Below are positions 6,525-13,748 of a stretch of 14,534 nucleotides of DNA, one piece after another. The position numbers and the translations under genes are program-made. How positions within the stretch are numbered: position 1 is the stretch's first letter; every line of letters begins with the position of its first letter. The DNA is from Methanobacterium sp. PtaU1.Bin242 (lineage in GTDB: Archaea > Methanobacteriota > Methanobacteria > Methanobacteriales > Methanobacteriaceae). The stretch lies in contig MVQZ01000315.1 in the NCBI GenBank assembly GCA_002067565.1, positions 1-14,534 of the forward strand, given 5' to 3'. Under the pieces are notes generated by a model. The model was not told the DNA's origin. It searched no databases and worked only from the letters and a program-made list of their open reading frames with translations.

Positions 6525-7214
6525 TTATGTTTTTCCTTCCACCACTTTCCCATCAAGCACAGTAATTGTTCTATCGGCTTGTGCTCCCACATCTGGTTCG
6601 TGGGTTACCATTACCAGTGTTACATTTTCTTTTTTATGGATGTCCTTTAGAAGATCCAGGATCATCTGGGTGGTTTTGGAATCCAGGGCTCCGGTTGGTT
6701 CGTCCGCTAGAATTATGGAGGGGTGATTAACCAGTGCCCGGGCAATGGCCACTCTCTGTCTTTCACCACCGGATAATCTGGTGGGGTTCTGTTTAACTGT
6801 CTCTGATAAATTGGGGAAGTTCATTAATTCTAAAAGTTCCATTGCTCTTTTATCCATTTCTTCGTTGGTTGTTTTTGTTCGGAGCATGGGTATTTCCACA
6901 TTTTCCAGGACATTGAGGTTGGGTATCAGGTTGTGTAACTGGAAAACGAAGCCAATTTTTTGAGATCGGAATTGATCCAAGTGTTTTTCTTTCATAAGGT
7001 CAATACCGGCCACGGTGATGGAACCTTCATCTGCTTTATCAAAGGCTCCGATCATGTTTAGCAGTGTTGATTTACCAGATCCAGAGGGTCCCATTATGGA
7101 TATGAATTCACCCTCTTTGATTTCAAGGTCCACACCAGTTAAAGCTTTGGTTCTTCCCTTATCAAAACTTTTTTTAAGCCCGTGAATCTCGATTATATTT
7201 TCTTTATCATTCAT
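6525..7214 (-). CDS. ABC transporter ATP-binding protein, MacB/LolD type
   Basis: From the ATG at 7214 the product has 229 residues and a complete nucleotide-binding domain: Walker A GPSGSGKST (42-50), Q-loop Gln92, signature LSGGERQ (147-153), Walker B IILADE (167-172) followed by PTGALDS, and switch His205. The LSGGERQRVAIARAL and ADEPTGALDS wording is typical of the MacB/LolD/FtsE group, which power extrusion or mechanotransmission permeases. The frame can be extended to 7274, but the added residues (…YTQHTGHHDYHQRRR…) only read through the permease gene. The chosen ATG overlaps the permease stop by 8 nt and has GGAGG 9 nt upstream inside that gene, so the two are translationally coupled. 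It works at the inner face of the membrane with the permease encoded upstream. Confidence 0.92.
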   Translation of the reverse strand: MNDKENIIEIHGLKKSFDKGRTKALTGVDLEIKEGEFISIMGPSGSGKSTLLNMIGAFDKADEGSITVAGIDLMKEKHLDQFRSQKIGFVFQLHNLIPNLNVLENVEIPMLRTKTTNEEMDKRAMELLELMNFPNLSETVKQNPTRLSGGERQRVAIARALVNHPSIILADEPTGALDSKTTQMILDLLKDIHKKENVTLVMVTHEPDVGAQADRTITVLDGKVVEGKT

Positions 7215-8334
7215 ACCGTAACGCCTCCGTTGGTGGTAGTCGTGATGCCCGGTATGCTGGGTATATACCGCCAATTATGCCCACAATTAGGGCTATGGCA
7301 AATGCCCTTAGGACAATATTCCAGGTAAACAACGGCTTGAGGAAAGACCCTGTTGTTGAGAAAAAGGCCAGTAAAGCTTCTGAGCCGATTACACCTAATA
7401 AGATGCCCACTACAGCAGCTACTAGGGTTAGTATAATGGATTCGCCCAGTATCATAATTAAAATATCACTGCTTTTCCATCCCACTGCTTTTAGAACACC
7501 AATTTCACGGGTTCTTTCAAATACTGACATTATCATCACGTTTATAATGCCGATTCCACCAATTATGATGGCTAATACTGATATTGCTGCTGAGGCGGTT
7601 TTGATACTGCCGGTGGTTTTGCTCATCAGTTCATTGGTTTGTGTCTGTGTGGTTGTAGATAGCTGGTTAGGATATGCATTGGTTATTGCGTTAGCTACAT
7701 CTGTCACATTGGCATTGTCATTGACTTTAACATCAACTAATGTGATTTTGCCATTGGTGTTGGTTAAATTTTGCAGAGTTGACATGGATACGAATGCTAT
7801 ACTATCGGTAACTATGTTACCACTGGAGTAGATTCCTACAACAGTAAATTCTTTACCGAAAAGGTTTATGGTACTTCCAACAGTCTTATTAAGGACTGGT
7901 GCAATTTGTTTTCCCAATATAACCTGGTTTGAGCCATCAGCGTACATGGTACCGTTGGTGATGCTGATACCTTCCAGGTTAGTTTGATTACTGTTCATAC
8001 CACTTACCAGAAGACCGCTTACCGTGCCGGCTGCGGGCGTTATTCCTCTAATTTCTCCTGCTGTTGCACTGACTCCACTGATATTTTGGAGTTCAGTGAT
8101 ATAATTTGCATTGAGCGTTCCACCAGTTGCAGAAAGGGCGTTGGAACCTTCTGCTGTTACCTGAATTTCGGCTGCTCCTGAATTTTGTGTGGTTTGACTT
8201 GAAGCAGTAAGACCATCAGTAATCATACCCAAAGCCACGATGGTCGCTATTCCAATAGAAATCCCTAAAATCGCAAGAGCTGCCCTGGTTCTATTCCTAA
8301 ATGGATTTTTAACTATTAATGATAAAAAAGACAA
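7207..8334 (-). CDS. MacB-type ABC transporter permease (FtsX-like)
   Basis: This 375-residue protein has the MacB permease plan: transmembrane helix 1 at about 18-38, a large extracytoplasmic domain (about 40-245), then three helices at about 248-270, 293-318 and 338-360. The FtsX-type cytoplasmic coupling segment ERTREIGVLKAVGW is at 273-286, and the C-terminus GIYPAYRASRLPPTEALRYE is characteristic. The extracytoplasmic part is Ser/Thr/Asn-rich. The start is a TTG at 8334, chosen because GGGGGA lies 5 nt upstream and no ATG is nearby. With the overlapping ATPase gene it forms a complete half-transporter pair. No membrane-fusion partner is encoded nearby, as expected for a single-membrane cell. 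Substrate unknown; candidates are peptides or lipid-linked molecules. Confidence 0.92.
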   Translation of the reverse strand: MSFLSLIVKNPFRNRTRAALAILGISIGIATIVALGMITDGLTASSQTTQNSGAAEIQVTAEGSNALSATGGTLNANYITELQNISGVSATAGEIRGITPAAGTVSGLLVSGMNSNQTNLEGISITNGTMYADGSNQVILGKQIAPVLNKTVGSTINLFGKEFTVVGIYSSGNIVTDSIAFVSMSTLQNLTNTNGKITLVDVKVNDNANVTDVANAITNAYPNQLSTTTQTQTNELMSKTTGSIKTASAAISVLAIIIGGIGIINVMIMSVFERTREIGVLKAVGWKSSDILIMILGESIILTLVAAVVGILLGVIGSEALLAFFSTTGSFLKPLFTWNIVLRAFAIALIVGIIGGIYPAYRASRLPPTEALRYE

Positions 8335-8339
8335 TTAAA

Positions 8340-8345
8340 TCCCCC
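8340..8345 (-). promoter_or_regulatory. Shine-Dalgarno site fixing the TTG start of the permease
   Basis: GGGGGA, preceded by AAA, lies 5 nt before the TTG at 8334. This is the main reason for accepting a non-ATG start. Confidence 0.65.
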
Positions 8346-8873
8346 TTTAATTTATAAACATATTAATTTAAACTCTTAAATTAACTTTATGGTATTATTC
8401 ACATTCCAATCTGTCCTATTAAGCATTATTTCAGATATTATAGAAACTTCACTTGATACATAATATTTTATAACAATAGGATTACCTGGGTTTATCCAAT
8501 GCTTTTTAATTATAATAAGCAATGAATAGCCACCAATAACTGTAATATTCAGTTTTTTATACTAATATTCTATTACACCTCCATTAATTCCCTTTATTTT
8601 ATTGTTTAATTTGTTTGAGACATATTTATATTTTTATATTATTTTTTACAAAATTAAAACAGATTCTATGTGAAATTTTGTAAAAATTTAGAATAGGAAT
8701 AATATTGAACACAATTTTAAAATTATATAAAAACTAGAATAAATAGTGAAAAATAGGGATATAAAGAATTTTAACAATTCTTGTTTTATTAATAAAAAAA
8801 TAACATGGGATTTATCATTTCAGGTTCTTTAAATTGATAAAGAATAGAAAAAAAAGAAATTTTTTATTTTGGT
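8346..8873. other. Long AT-rich spacer upstream of the permease and downstream of the repeat-protein pair
   Basis: No confident gene lies here. The permease promoter must be within it, but several AT stretches compete. A minus-strand frame at 8376-8522 (TTG start, GGTGG 7 nt upstream, 48 residues including KKHWINPGNPIVIKYYVSS) could be a small gene or a decayed fragment. At the right end lies the U-tract that ends the repeat-protein gene. Confidence 0.35.
8846..8866 (-). terminator. U-tract terminator of the first repeat-protein gene
   Basis: Read on the minus strand, AAAAAATTTCTTTTTTTTC begins about 7 nt after the stop codon. A run of eight T is a typical archaeal intrinsic termination signal. 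Confidence 0.5.
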
Positions 8874-10022
8874 TTAAAAGAAACTAAATGCAAAGTCGAA
8901 GATTACATGATTGGCTATGGTTAGTGTAAATACTGCGGTGTCTGTGAGGTTTTCGATGGTTTTGGTATAATCATCGCATCCAATGGCAATTACACATCCA
9001 AATACTCCTGATAGATTGGTTTCGTTTATAATAGTGTTTTCAGAGCATAGTACCAGATTGTTTAAATTACTATTTGAAACACTAACCTGGGATTCATGGC
9101 TGTTTAATAAACCAGAACCCTGATTGATATTGGTTTCATGGGAAAACAACGTGCCATTGCAGATTCTACTGTTAGAGATGTTATTCTGATTTATATAAGT
9201 GTTTTCTGACTCATATACGGTGTTAGTTAAACAGCTATTATTCACAAAACTTCTAAGACCCTGTCGAATATTGCATTCGCCACTGGAGCTAATCACTGCA
9301 TTATTTAACATACTATCATATGTATCACCGTAATTTGTGCCCTGTCCAATGAAACAGTAGCCGTTGAGATCATTTACCACGTTATTTAACATACAATCCT
9401 GTACATTACCACCATTAGAACCCTGATTTATGGTGGAATAATAGCTGAAGTCATTTACCAGGTTGTTTATAATACTTCCATGTATGATTCCAGAGCTGCC
9501 CTGTTCCATGAGGGAAACGCCGTGAGAATTTTCTACTATGTTGTTAATCAGACAATTCACTAATTCACCATCATCATAACTACCCTGTTCAAACTCTAAA
9601 TAGTCATTGATGTTTTTTAGTTCGTTGTTTAGCATACAGTTGTAGATATAACCGTCAAAACTACCCTGGTCGATGGAAACTGGTTTGGCCGCGTTTTCCA
9701 CTCTGTTATTAATCAGACTATTTTGTACTTCACCACCAAGGCCCTGATTAATATCAGTGAATTTGGTTGAAGTTATATGATTGTATAAGCTGCTGCTGGT
9801 AATAAATCCACTTCCTGCCTCATGGATTGTGGCATAATCAGTTTTTATAACTTTATTTAGGATATTCGTATCCTGGATATTGGCATCATAATGTTTAATA
9901 GTGGTATGTGTATCATCAATGGTAATGTCATGTATGTTGTTTGCTGCACTTACTGCCCCCAGGCTGCAGAAAATAAATACAGAAAATGTTAATAACAAAA
10001 CAAATTTCATTTTAAGCTTCAC
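8874..10022 (-). CDS. Secreted Gln/Asn-rich 26-28-residue-repeat protein (paralogue 1)
   Basis: The 382-residue product has a signal peptide (1-27, …SLGAVSAA), an N-terminal cap (28-90) with TIDDT, NIQD and TIHEA, then a repeat array. Repeat marker Q-G occurs with Gln at 93, 119, 146, 174, 200, 227, 254 and 301, plus a Q-N variant at 279. Spacing is about 26-28, and each repeat carries a C/S-M-L-N-N-x-V segment. A conserved C-terminal cap (about 341-382) contains CVIAIGCD and ends hydrophobic. The regular Q/N ladder suggests a beta-solenoid on the cell surface. The start is a GTG at 10022, since GGAGGTGA (10029-10036) lies 6 nt upstream; the ATG at codon 5 is too far away. It is tandem to a closely similar gene. 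I know no named family; function is unknown. Confidence 0.75.
   Translation of the reverse strand: MKLKMKFVLLLTFSVFIFCSLGAVSAANNIHDITIDDTHTTIKHYDANIQDTNILNKVIKTDYATIHEAGSGFITSSSLYNHITSTKFTDINQGLGGEVQNSLINNRVENAAKPVSIDQGSFDGYIYNCMLNNELKNINDYLEFEQGSYDDGELVNCLINNIVENSHGVSLMEQGSSGIIHGSIINNLVNDFSYYSTINQGSNGGNVQDCMLNNVVNDLNGYCFIGQGTNYGDTYDSMLNNAVISSSGECNIRQGLRSFVNNSCLTNTVYESENTYINQNNISNSRICNGTLFSHETNINQGSGLLNSHESQVSVSNSNLNNLVLCSENTIINETNLSGVFGCVIAIGCDDYTKTIENLTDTAVFTLTIANHVIFDFAFSFF
9116..9755 (-). repeat. Degenerate 78-84-bp coding repeat array in paralogue 1
   Basis: About eight to nine units, marked on the + strand by 'ccctg' (complement of CAGGG, Q-G) and 'gttatttaacat' or 'gttgtttag' (complement of L-N-N). 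Divergence is greater than in the neighbouring paralogue. Confidence 0.7.
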
Positions 10023-10028
10023 TTTTTT

Positions 10029-10067
10029 TCACCTCCAATTCTTTTAGAGATTCTAATTATATATTAA
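10029..10067 (-). promoter_or_regulatory. TATA box and Shine-Dalgarno leader of paralogue 1
   Basis: TTAATATATAATTA (10054-10067) is followed by a short leader with GGAGGTGA (10029-10036), 6 nt before the GTG start. The arrangement and much of the sequence recur upstream of paralogue 2, so the promoter was duplicated with the gene. Confidence 0.6.
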
Positions 10068-10164
10068 GTTATCATCTTGAACTTACCAGTAATTAGGGTC
10101 TTGTAATTAAGAATAAAATTTGTAATATAATGAAAATGTGTTGGGAACTCTAATGATTATATGA

Positions 10165-10180
10165 AAATAAAAAAAAGAGG
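10165..10180 (-). terminator. U-tract terminator of the second repeat-protein gene
   Basis: On the minus strand CCTCTTTTTTTTATTTTC lies about 20 nt after the stop codon at 10199. The intervening promoter of paralogue 1 suggests the two genes are transcribed separately. Confidence 0.5.
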
Positions 10181-10198
10181 AATTTAATATTTTCTACA

Positions 10199-11488
10199 TT
10201 AAAATAGGTTAAAGACTTCGTCGAATATTACCAGATTGCCTACAGCCAGTACGAAGACATTGGTGTTGGCGAGGTTGTCTATGGTTTTGGTAAATCCGTC
10301 GCATCCGATGGCAATCACGCAGGCGTTAACTCCGTTCAGATTAGTTTCGATGATGGATGTGTCTGATGAAAACAGTGCGCTGTTGTTTATTTTGGTGTTT
10401 AATGTGTTATTCTGGGTTATTGTTGTATTTTCTGAGCCCAGTATCCAATTGAATAATTTACAATCTATAACATCACCAGCAAAACCCTGTTGGATGGTGC
10501 AAGTACCAGTGGAGTTTTTCACTGCATTGTTTATCATACAATTCTGAACTATGCCGCTGATACCCTGTTGGATGAGGACTGATCCTTCAGAGTCCTGTAC
10601 TGCGTTGTTTATCAGACTGTGCTGTACCTGGCCACTAACACCTTGTAGAATTTGTGCTGAGCCCGTGAAGTTAGTTATTGCGTTGTCTAACAGGCTGTTT
10701 TGCACTTGACCACTGATACCTTGCAAGATGAGGGAAGAACCTTCAAATTCTGTTATTGCATTGTTTAGCATGCTATCCTGTACTGAGCCGCTTATACCCT
10801 GTTCGATGAGTTGGGATCCCTTTGTGTCTTTAATTACACTGTTTAACATGCTGTTTTCTACTGAGCCGCTTATACCCTGCAGTATCATAGATGTTCCATA
10901 GCCGTTTTCAATTATACTGTTTGACATGGTATTTTGTACTGAACCATCAATACCCTGTTGGATGAATGATGATCCGTAGGAGTCTTTAATTAGACTGTAT
11001 AGCACGCTGTTTTGTACTGAGCCGCTTATTCCCTGTTGGATTAAGGAGCTTCCGAAGGAGTTTTCAATTGCACTGTATAGCATGCTGTTTTGTACTGCAC
11101 CATTTAGTCCCACACCTTGTTGGATGAAAGAACCATCAGATTCTGTTATTGCATTGTTAATTAAACTATCCTGCACAGAACCATCAGCAGTACCTTGATC
11201 AATATTGGCCTGATTGGAGGAAGTTAGTTTATTGTAAATCAAGCTGCTGGTGATGGCACCTTTCACCGCTTCATGGATTGTGGTGAAATCTGTTTTAATT
11301 AAATGGTTGCAGATGCCACTGTCCTGAATATTGGCTTCAGGATGCTCTATTACAGTATTAGTATCGTCGATAGTGACATCATGAATACTGTTAGCAGCAC
11401 TAACTGCTCCCAAACTGCAGCAAATAGTTACAGAAAATATTAAAAATAGACAAAATTTTATTTTAAGTCCAATCTTTTTCACCTCCAT
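10199..11488 (-). CDS. Secreted Gln/Asn-rich 26-residue-repeat protein (paralogue 2)
   Basis: The 429-residue frame encodes a signal peptide (to about 32, …SLGAVSAA), an N-terminal cap (33-95), ten near-exact repeats and a C-terminal cap (about 388-429, CVIAIGCDGFTKTIDNL…). Repeat marker Q-G has Gln at 98, 124, 152, 178, 204, 230, 256, 282, 308 and 334: spacing 26 every time except one 28. The unit is roughly G-S-x-L-I-x-Q-G-I-S-G, then x-V-Q-N-S-x-L-x-N-x-I-x. Stacked Gln and Asn at fixed positions suggest a beta-solenoid or amyloid-like rod outside the cell. The annotated ATG (11488) overlaps the GGAGGTGA site (11479-11486). By alignment to paralogue 1, initiation could instead be at an ATT codon (11473). 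No family is recognised. Confidence 0.75.
   Translation of the reverse strand: MEVKKIGLKIKFCLFLIFSVTICCSLGAVSAANSIHDVTIDDTNTVIEHPEANIQDSGICNHLIKTDFTTIHEAVKGAITSSLIYNKLTSSNQANIDQGTADGSVQDSLINNAITESDGSFIQQGVGLNGAVQNSMLYSAIENSFGSSLIQQGISGSVQNSVLYSLIKDSYGSSFIQQGIDGSVQNTMSNSIIENGYGTSMILQGISGSVENSMLNSVIKDTKGSQLIEQGISGSVQDSMLNNAITEFEGSSLILQGISGQVQNSLLDNAITNFTGSAQILQGVSGQVQHSLINNAVQDSEGSVLIQQGISGIVQNCMINNAVKNSTGTCTIQQGFAGDVIDCKLFNWILGSENTTITQNNTLNTKINNSALFSSDTSIIETNLNGVNACVIAIGCDGFTKTIDNLANTNVFVLAVGNLVIFDEVFNLF
10455..11200 (-). repeat. 78-bp coding repeat array in paralogue 2
   Basis: Ten units, nine spacings of which eight are exactly 78 bp and one 84 bp. DNA conservation is high: variants of 'tgtactgagccgcttat' with 'ccctgttgga' recur on the + strand. 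This indicates fairly recent expansion or gene conversion. Confidence 0.8.
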
Positions 11489-11514
11489 TTCTTAGAATTT
11501 ATATTATATATATT
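11479..11514 (-). promoter_or_regulatory. TATA box and Shine-Dalgarno leader of paralogue 2
   Basis: AATATATATAATAT (11501-11514) precedes GGAGGTGA (11479-11486) with about the same layout as paralogue 1. The predicted start site falls around 11482-11488, so the ATG at 11488 would be at or beyond the 5' end of the message. Confidence 0.55.
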
Positions 11515-11613
11515 TTTTATCGTATTATTATGCTTATGGGATGATTTAATGATTATTAAATTCTATTGCGAACTTTTTACTAATTAAAAATATTAAGAAA
11601 TAATTAATAATAA

Positions 11614-11625
11614 TTTATATATAAA
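11614..11625 (+). promoter_or_regulatory. TATA box predicting a leaderless pilin-like mRNA
   Basis: TTTATATATAAA is centred 26 nt before the ATG at 11645, which places transcription start at the start codon. No ribosome binding site is present. This argues against the in-frame TTG at 11639. Confidence 0.6.
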
Positions 11626-11644
11626 AAGTAATATAATATTGTCT

Positions 11645-12088
11645 ATGGACACTCGTGGAATTATAAGTGTAGACCTCTTGCTCGCCACATTTATGGTAAT
11701 GGTAATGATGGGCATCATGTCTTTTTTAATTCTGGATATATTTAACATGGCTGATGAATCACAGGAACTGGCTGAGGCTCGTAGTTTAGCTGAAAATGTT
11801 GCAGGAGCCATAAATCAGGCCTATGCTGGGGGAAATGGGCATACTATTAAAATCACCACACCCCCATACTTAAACAATAAAAACAATTATAGAGTCATGA
11901 TAAACTCCTCCGGTGTTCTGGTTAAGGTAGGAGGAAGGAGTGGGATGGCCTTTGTTATACCTGGTAAGATTTCCAGCAGCAAATCCTTAAAAGGTTCCCA
12001 AATCATTCTGTTACCAGGCAGAAACTATGTTATTGTTAATAAAAAGGAAGATAATGGAGAAAATTGGATTTTTATTGATGAAATATAA
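11645..12088 (+). CDS. Type IV pilin-like protein with atypical class III signal peptide
   Basis: From the ATG at 11645 the product has 147 residues. A short positive leader MDTRG is followed by IISVDLLLATFMVMVMMG, a hydrophobic helix running to about residue 32, then a polar globular part. The layout matches archaeal type IV prepilins cut by an EppA/PibD-type peptidase after Gly5. Aligned to the next gene (GQISAEF), the mature start has Ile instead of Gln at +1 and Asp instead of Glu at +5, with Ser kept at +3. It is likely a minor pilin or pilus-like subunit in the membrane. The next gene starts 39 nt downstream on the same strand, so they are probably co-transcribed. An in-frame TTG at 11639 is possible but lies upstream of the predicted mRNA start. 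Confidence 0.7.
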   Translation: MDTRGIISVDLLLATFMVMVMMGIMSFLILDIFNMADESQELAEARSLAENVAGAINQAYAGGNGHTIKITTPPYLNNKNNYRVMINSSGVLVKVGGRSGMAFVIPGKISSSKSLKGSQIILLPGRNYVIVNKKEDNGENWIFIDEI

Positions 12089-12127
12089 ATTATTTTAATA
12101 AAAAAAATATAGTTCAGGGCTGTTAAA

Positions 12128-12625
12128 ATGTATATGGGCATAAAAGGGCAGATTTCAGCAGAATTCGTTATGATGGTAGGATTCATGCTGGTTGTTACCT
12201 GTGCAGTGGCACTTTTTATTGGCGGGGTAAATGAACTAACCCATGCCATGGCCGCTGCAAGAACCGGTGCAGGGGAAGGAGCAGTAGCAGATTCCTTGGC
12301 TGTTTATCCAGATGAAGCTTATTCTGATTACATTAAAGAACATCAACGGCTTTTAAGTCCATCTAGTGTTAAAATTGTTAAAATAGAGTACAAGAATCAG
12401 GGATTAAATCCATTATATAACCGTACCAAGATACAGCTTAAGATATATGCATCTGCATCCTCAGTAAAAAGTGCTGATAGGGATTGTATTGGGGAACGAA
12501 TTAATTTCCATGCCAGGAAAAGTATATGTGAAACATTTAACACGCAAGGTTTAACCAATTCTTTTTTCAACCCGGCGTTTTCCAATAAATATGTGTTCAC
12601 TACCTGTGATGTGCAATGGGTCTAG
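12128..12625 (+). CDS. Class III signal peptide (QxSxE) pilin-like protein
   Basis: The 165-residue protein begins MYMGIKGQISAEFVMMVGFM. KGQISAEF is the archaeal QxSxE class III signal motif, with predicted prepilin-peptidase cleavage between Gly7 and Gln8 and Glu at +5 of the mature chain. The hydrophobic assembly helix spans about 13-34. The remainder (35-165) is a polar head with Cys120, Cys134 and Cys160. Mature subunits of this class polymerise by the N-terminal helix into surface pili. An in-frame ATG at 12134 (MGIKGQ…) would shorten the leader by two residues; both are plausible. No assembly ATPase or peptidase gene lies in this window. Confidence 0.8.
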   Translation: MYMGIKGQISAEFVMMVGFMLVVTCAVALFIGGVNELTHAMAAARTGAGEGAVADSLAVYPDEAYSDYIKEHQRLLSPSSVKIVKIEYKNQGLNPLYNRTKIQLKIYASASSVKSADRDCIGERINFHARKSICETFNTQGLTNSFFNPAFSNKYVFTTCDVQWV

Positions 12626-12695
12626 TAAGAAGCTCCATTAACTGAATGCATTTAAAATTGAATATCTTATTTAAATAAATCTTAATTTAAATTAT

Positions 12696-13673
12696 CTAAA
12701 TAATCTGACTTTTAAGCACATAGGAGAGAATTACTCCTACCGATCCGAATAGTATGCCGATAAGCCATATGATAATAACCACCTGTTCCTCGCTCATGGG
12801 TCGTCTTAAAACGGATCTTATAAGGGAATTAAAACCTCCATCAGGTACAATGAGCTTACCATCTTCTCCGACCTCGGTGGGGCTGTGATCCTGTCGTTCC
12901 ATCACTCCTGCACTGTAAAATTTTAATAAACTATCTATAATGTTGGGAATAAGCACGATAAGGGCTATTATCTTCACCCTGCCGATAAAGGCCACCACCA
13001 CTATGGTGGCACCGATGATCAGGGTTCCCACATCACCAGGGAAGACACGGGAGGGATGGCGGTTGTAGATTAAAAAGGCTAAAAGAGCCCCCAGCATGGC
13101 CATGGATATTATAGCCACATCGTATTTTCCCATAATTATACAGGAAGCTGTCAGGGAGGTCATGGCAATAGCTCCCAGTCCTGATTCAATTCCATTGAGT
13201 CCAGCAAGCATATTGGTTAAATTAGCAGCTATAGTAACGGCTAACGGTAGCAGAAATAGGTATATGATATCAACATTGGGGGGAGCAATCCAGATAAGGG
13301 GTAATCCAGCAAACCATAGAAGAATAAGCTTTTCTTTAGCAGATAGTCTTATCAGATCATCCACCATCCCCACCATCCCCACCAGGAGGATTACCAGGAG
13401 AGTTATGATCAGGGTAAATTGTAGTTTAGGATAGAGGTAGATGGCTACAAACAGGCCGATGATAAAACCAAGGAGAATGCCAATTCCACCCATTTCAGCT
13501 ATTTCAGGTTTGCTGGGTTTATGAATGTCCTTCCCTACTATTTCGGCCTCTTGAAGTTTTTTTATTAACCGGGGCATGGCCAGGTAAGTGGTAAGAAAGG
13601 CTATAATTCCACAGAGACTGGAAATTATTATCAGATCCTGATATTGGAGAATTTCAAGTGCCATAATTATCAT
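12696..13673 (-). CDS. Glycosyltransferase family 4 protein (MraY/WecA/AglH-like sugar-1-phosphate transferase)
   Basis: This 325-residue polytopic membrane enzyme would move a sugar-1-phosphate (commonly GlcNAc-1-P) from a UDP-sugar to a polyprenyl or dolichyl phosphate. Motifs appear in family order: GKDIHKPSKPEIAEMGG (47-63), the Asp pair VDD (104-106), NLTNMLAGLNGIESG (151-165) with the NxxN…GxNG signature, and NRHPSRVFPGDVGTL (204-218) with the catalytic-site Asp214. About ten hydrophobic helices are evident. The MraY His-rich loop is not obvious, and PDGGFNSLIRSVLRRPMSEEQ (277-297) fits archaeal members. It could start S-layer or protein N-glycans (AglH role) or act in pseudomurein precursor synthesis. 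An ATG four codons in (13664) is an alternative start. Confidence 0.88.
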   Translation of the reverse strand: MIIMALEILQYQDLIIISSLCGIIAFLTTYLAMPRLIKKLQEAEIVGKDIHKPSKPEIAEMGGIGILLGFIIGLFVAIYLYPKLQFTLIITLLVILLVGMVGMVDDLIRLSAKEKLILLWFAGLPLIWIAPPNVDIIYLFLLPLAVTIAANLTNMLAGLNGIESGLGAIAMTSLTASCIIMGKYDVAIISMAMLGALLAFLIYNRHPSRVFPGDVGTLIIGATIVVVAFIGRVKIIALIVLIPNIIDSLLKFYSAGVMERQDHSPTEVGEDGKLIVPDGGFNSLIRSVLRRPMSEEQVVIIIWLIGILFGSVGVILSYVLKSQII

Positions 13674-13748
13674 CTTTTATAAATAATAAGCCTGACAGTC
13701 CTCATTTAATATACGGCCAATAGTCATCATTAATAAATTCGCCGGATA

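Noticed and set aside
7215..7274. N-terminal extension of the ABC ATPase
   Set aside because: It reads through permease coding sequence in another frame; the ATG at 7214 has GGAGG upstream and begins right at the conserved domain.
7277..7831. 184-codon plus-strand frame opposite the permease
   Set aside because: It is antisense to a clearly recognised MacB/FtsX permease and has no start signals or family features.
10455..11200. 78-bp tandem repeats as a CRISPR or satellite array
   Set aside because: The period is an exact multiple of three, the frame is uninterrupted and the repeat corresponds to a protein unit.
11593..11811. Minus-strand frame across the pilin promoter and start
   Set aside because: It overlaps the TATA box and the start of a pilin-like gene with a convincing signal sequence; its composition looks like a shadow.
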